Source: CATQHL01 sp965204655 (GTDB lineage: Bacteria > Actinomycetota > Acidimicrobiia > Acidimicrobiales > CATQHL01). From it: a stretch of 64,000 bases of DNA. Of this stretch, positions 62,794-64,000 are shown piece by piece (positions within the stretch are counted from its first letter, which is position 1; each line of letters begins with the position of its first letter). Both the position numbers and the translations under genes were made by a program. Location of the stretch: contig OZ241998.1 in NCBI GenBank assembly GCA_965204655.1, forward strand, positions 372,001 to 436,000. The letters are read 5' to 3'. Below the pieces are notes generated by a model. That model did not search any database and was not told the origin of the DNA. It saw nothing but the letters and a program-made list of their open reading frames with translations.

Positions 62794-64000
62794 TTACTGG
62801 CTGGCCAAGTCTAAGGAGGACGACGCCACCACCCCCCGAAGCAACAAGGCAGCGGTTCGCCGACATGTCCGGGCGGCGCTGGATTCCGGCGAGACGCGGG
62901 CGATCTGCTGAGCCAGATCGCAGATGAGCTTGATGTTGCGGACGAAATCCCCGGGAGTCAGATCTTCAATTATCCCGTCGCTCAACGCAGCGCCGTCCGC
63001 CCAGTAGTAGGCGATGTCCATGAAGCCCCCGTCGGGAGGTCGAGTGCGGACTTGCCCTAGGTGAGAATTTTCTGCCTCTGCCAGGGAGTCGTAGAGGTCG
63101 CACAGCCGCAGCCAGCTGAAATAGGAGGATTCGTTTGGGAAGGCTGCGGGCTCGCTGGGGGCGTCTGCGCCGCGTGTTTCGTAGGTGACGCAAGAGAGCA
63201 GTGCGGCCATATCGGCGGCGTTAAGGTCGTCGAAGTGGCCGTTGAGGAGCATCTCGGTGATCAGCAGGTCACTTTCGTGGTAGACGCCGCTGAGCAGCAC
63301 TCCCCCTTTCGTCAGCCGCCATCCCTTGATGTGGCCGCGCTTTCGCAGGACGGCTGCGAGGTTTTCCATCTCGTCCGCTAGCAGACTGCGGCGCCGACGC
63401 CTCTGGCGAGGCGGCGGATCGTTCTGGTCGGCCTGGTACTGGGCGAGGGATTGGGCGAGGATGCTGCGGGCGGCGGGGAGGTCGAAGCGTGAGAGCAGGT
63501 TGGCCGTCATGTTGTAGGTGGGTCGGAAGGCCGAGTTGAGTGGAAAAGACTTGTTTTTGACTAGCTCCCCGATGGCCTCAAAGCGGTGGCGGGGATGCCA
63601 TAGCACCAGTGCGTAGCCCTTTTCGTCTATGCCGCGCCGCCCCGCCCTCCCCGTGAACTGGGTGAAACTGGAGGGCGAAAGCGGTTCGTGGGCGTCGCCT
63701 GTGAATTTGGTGAGTTTTTCTATCACGACGCTGCGGGCGGGCATGTTGATTCCGAGCGAGAGCGTCTCGGTGGCGAAGACGACCTTCACGAGGCCTCCCG
63801 TGAAGCACGCCTCTACGGCTTCCTTGAACGGAGGGAGCATTCCGGCGTGGTGGGCGGCTGTTCCTCGGCGAAGTTGGGCGAGCCATGCGTCGCAGCCCAC
63901 GGCGGCGCGGTCGTCTGCGCTCAGCGGAGCGATGAAGGGCTCCACCGTCTCTTGGATGCGGCGTTTTTCTTCGGCGGTGGTCAGGGTGAAGGAGGATCTG
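62794..64000 (-). CDS. Ski2/HelY-like DEAD/DEAH RNA helicase, 5' part outside window
   Basis: About 402 C-terminal residues of a superfamily 2 helicase. Motif V/VI is clear: LSLGINMPARSVVIEKL and QFTGRAGRRGIDEKG, as in Mtr4/Ski2/HelY. The end has the DSHCT-like helical domain. The frame continues past position 64000. HelY-type proteins are common in actinobacteria and act in RNA turnover or rRNA processing. Confidence 0.9.
   Translation of the reverse strand, partial: RSSFTLTTAEEKRRIQETVEPFIAPLSADDRAAVGCDAWLAQLRRGTAAHHAGMLPPFKEAVEACFTGGLVKVVFATETLSLGINMPARSVVIEKLTKFTGDAHEPLSPSSFTQFTGRAGRRGIDEKGYALVLWHPRHRFEAIGELVKNKSFPLNSAFRPTYNMTANLLSRFDLPAARSILAQSLAQYQADQNDPPPRQRRRRRSLLADEMENLAAVLRKRGHIKGWRLTKGGVLLSGVYHESDLLITEMLLNGHFDDLNAADMAALLSCVTYETRGADAPSEPAAFPNESSYFSWLRLCDLYDSLAEAENSHLGQVRTRPPDGGFMDIAYYWADGAALSDGIIEDLTPGDFVRNIKLICDLAQQIARVSPESSAARTCRRTAALLLRGVVASSSLDLASQ

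Noticed and set aside
1..64000. tRNA or rRNA genes, insertion sequences, replication origin
   Set aside because: No tRNA-like cloverleaf, rRNA segment, transposase gene or DnaA-box cluster was recognised on reading both strands by eye; a dedicated scan was not possible.

Overview
The window is high-GC DNA, most likely from an actinobacterium, possibly class Acidimicrobiia. The support is an F420-type luciferase-like oxidoreductase, a DUF4193-like acidic protein, a Ski2/HelY-like helicase, a twin-domain ThyX-like protein, and heavy use of GTG starts and ATGA stop/start overlaps. The class is an inference; the sequence has no rRNA gene to confirm it.

Layout. Positions 1-13.5 kb hold a catabolic cluster. 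A leftward sugar-type ABC importer with a short-chain dehydrogenase sits beside a rightward run of cytochrome P450, 2-oxoacid dehydrogenase E2 core, amidohydrolase, LLM oxidoreductase, D-2-hydroxyacid dehydrogenase, SDR, VOC protein, E1 alpha, E1 beta and a free-standing lipoyl domain. The E2 is thus split into two genes about 7 kb apart. Positions 13.55-14.66 kb are non-coding, partly AT-rich, and carry a strongly structured element that includes a CRISPR-repeat-like half. Positions 14.66-25.86 kb are one very large CRISPR array, about 158 repeat units by hand count. Positions 25.86-35.6 kb are its leader and a complete type I-G (formerly I-U) cas operon read leftward: csb1, csb2, cas3, cas8-like, cas4-cas1 fusion, cas2.

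Positions 35.85-41.13 kb are a pyrB-C-D-E-F operon for de novo pyrimidine synthesis. Positions 41.3-52.75 kb are a Tad/Flp-type pilus locus: prepilin peptidase, two pilin-like proteins, three TadE/G-like proteins, CpaB-like, CpaE-like with a coiled-coil tail, TadA ATPase, TadB and TadC. Positions 52.77-56.79 kb are a thiamine ABC importer controlled by a TPP riboswitch. The rest holds an unknown protein, a GNAT acetyltransferase, a DUF4193-like protein, the ThyX-like protein, an M20 amidohydrolase, a lipid-kinase-like protein and the 3' part of a helicase gene.

The most unusual material is around the CRISPR locus. The end of the array next to cas2 is eroded, with truncated repeats and spacers of 2-46 nt, although repeat polarity and a TTGACA box make this the leader end. 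Between cas2 and cas4-cas1 there is a second, degenerate CRISPR-like array whose repeat is copied from the 3' end of the cas1 region. Three more duplications with the same 36-nt/72-bp geometry lie upstream of csb1, downstream of pyrF and at the pyrF start. Together these resemble scars of off-target spacer integration by Cas1-Cas2. That is a hypothesis; ordinary tandem duplication is the alternative.
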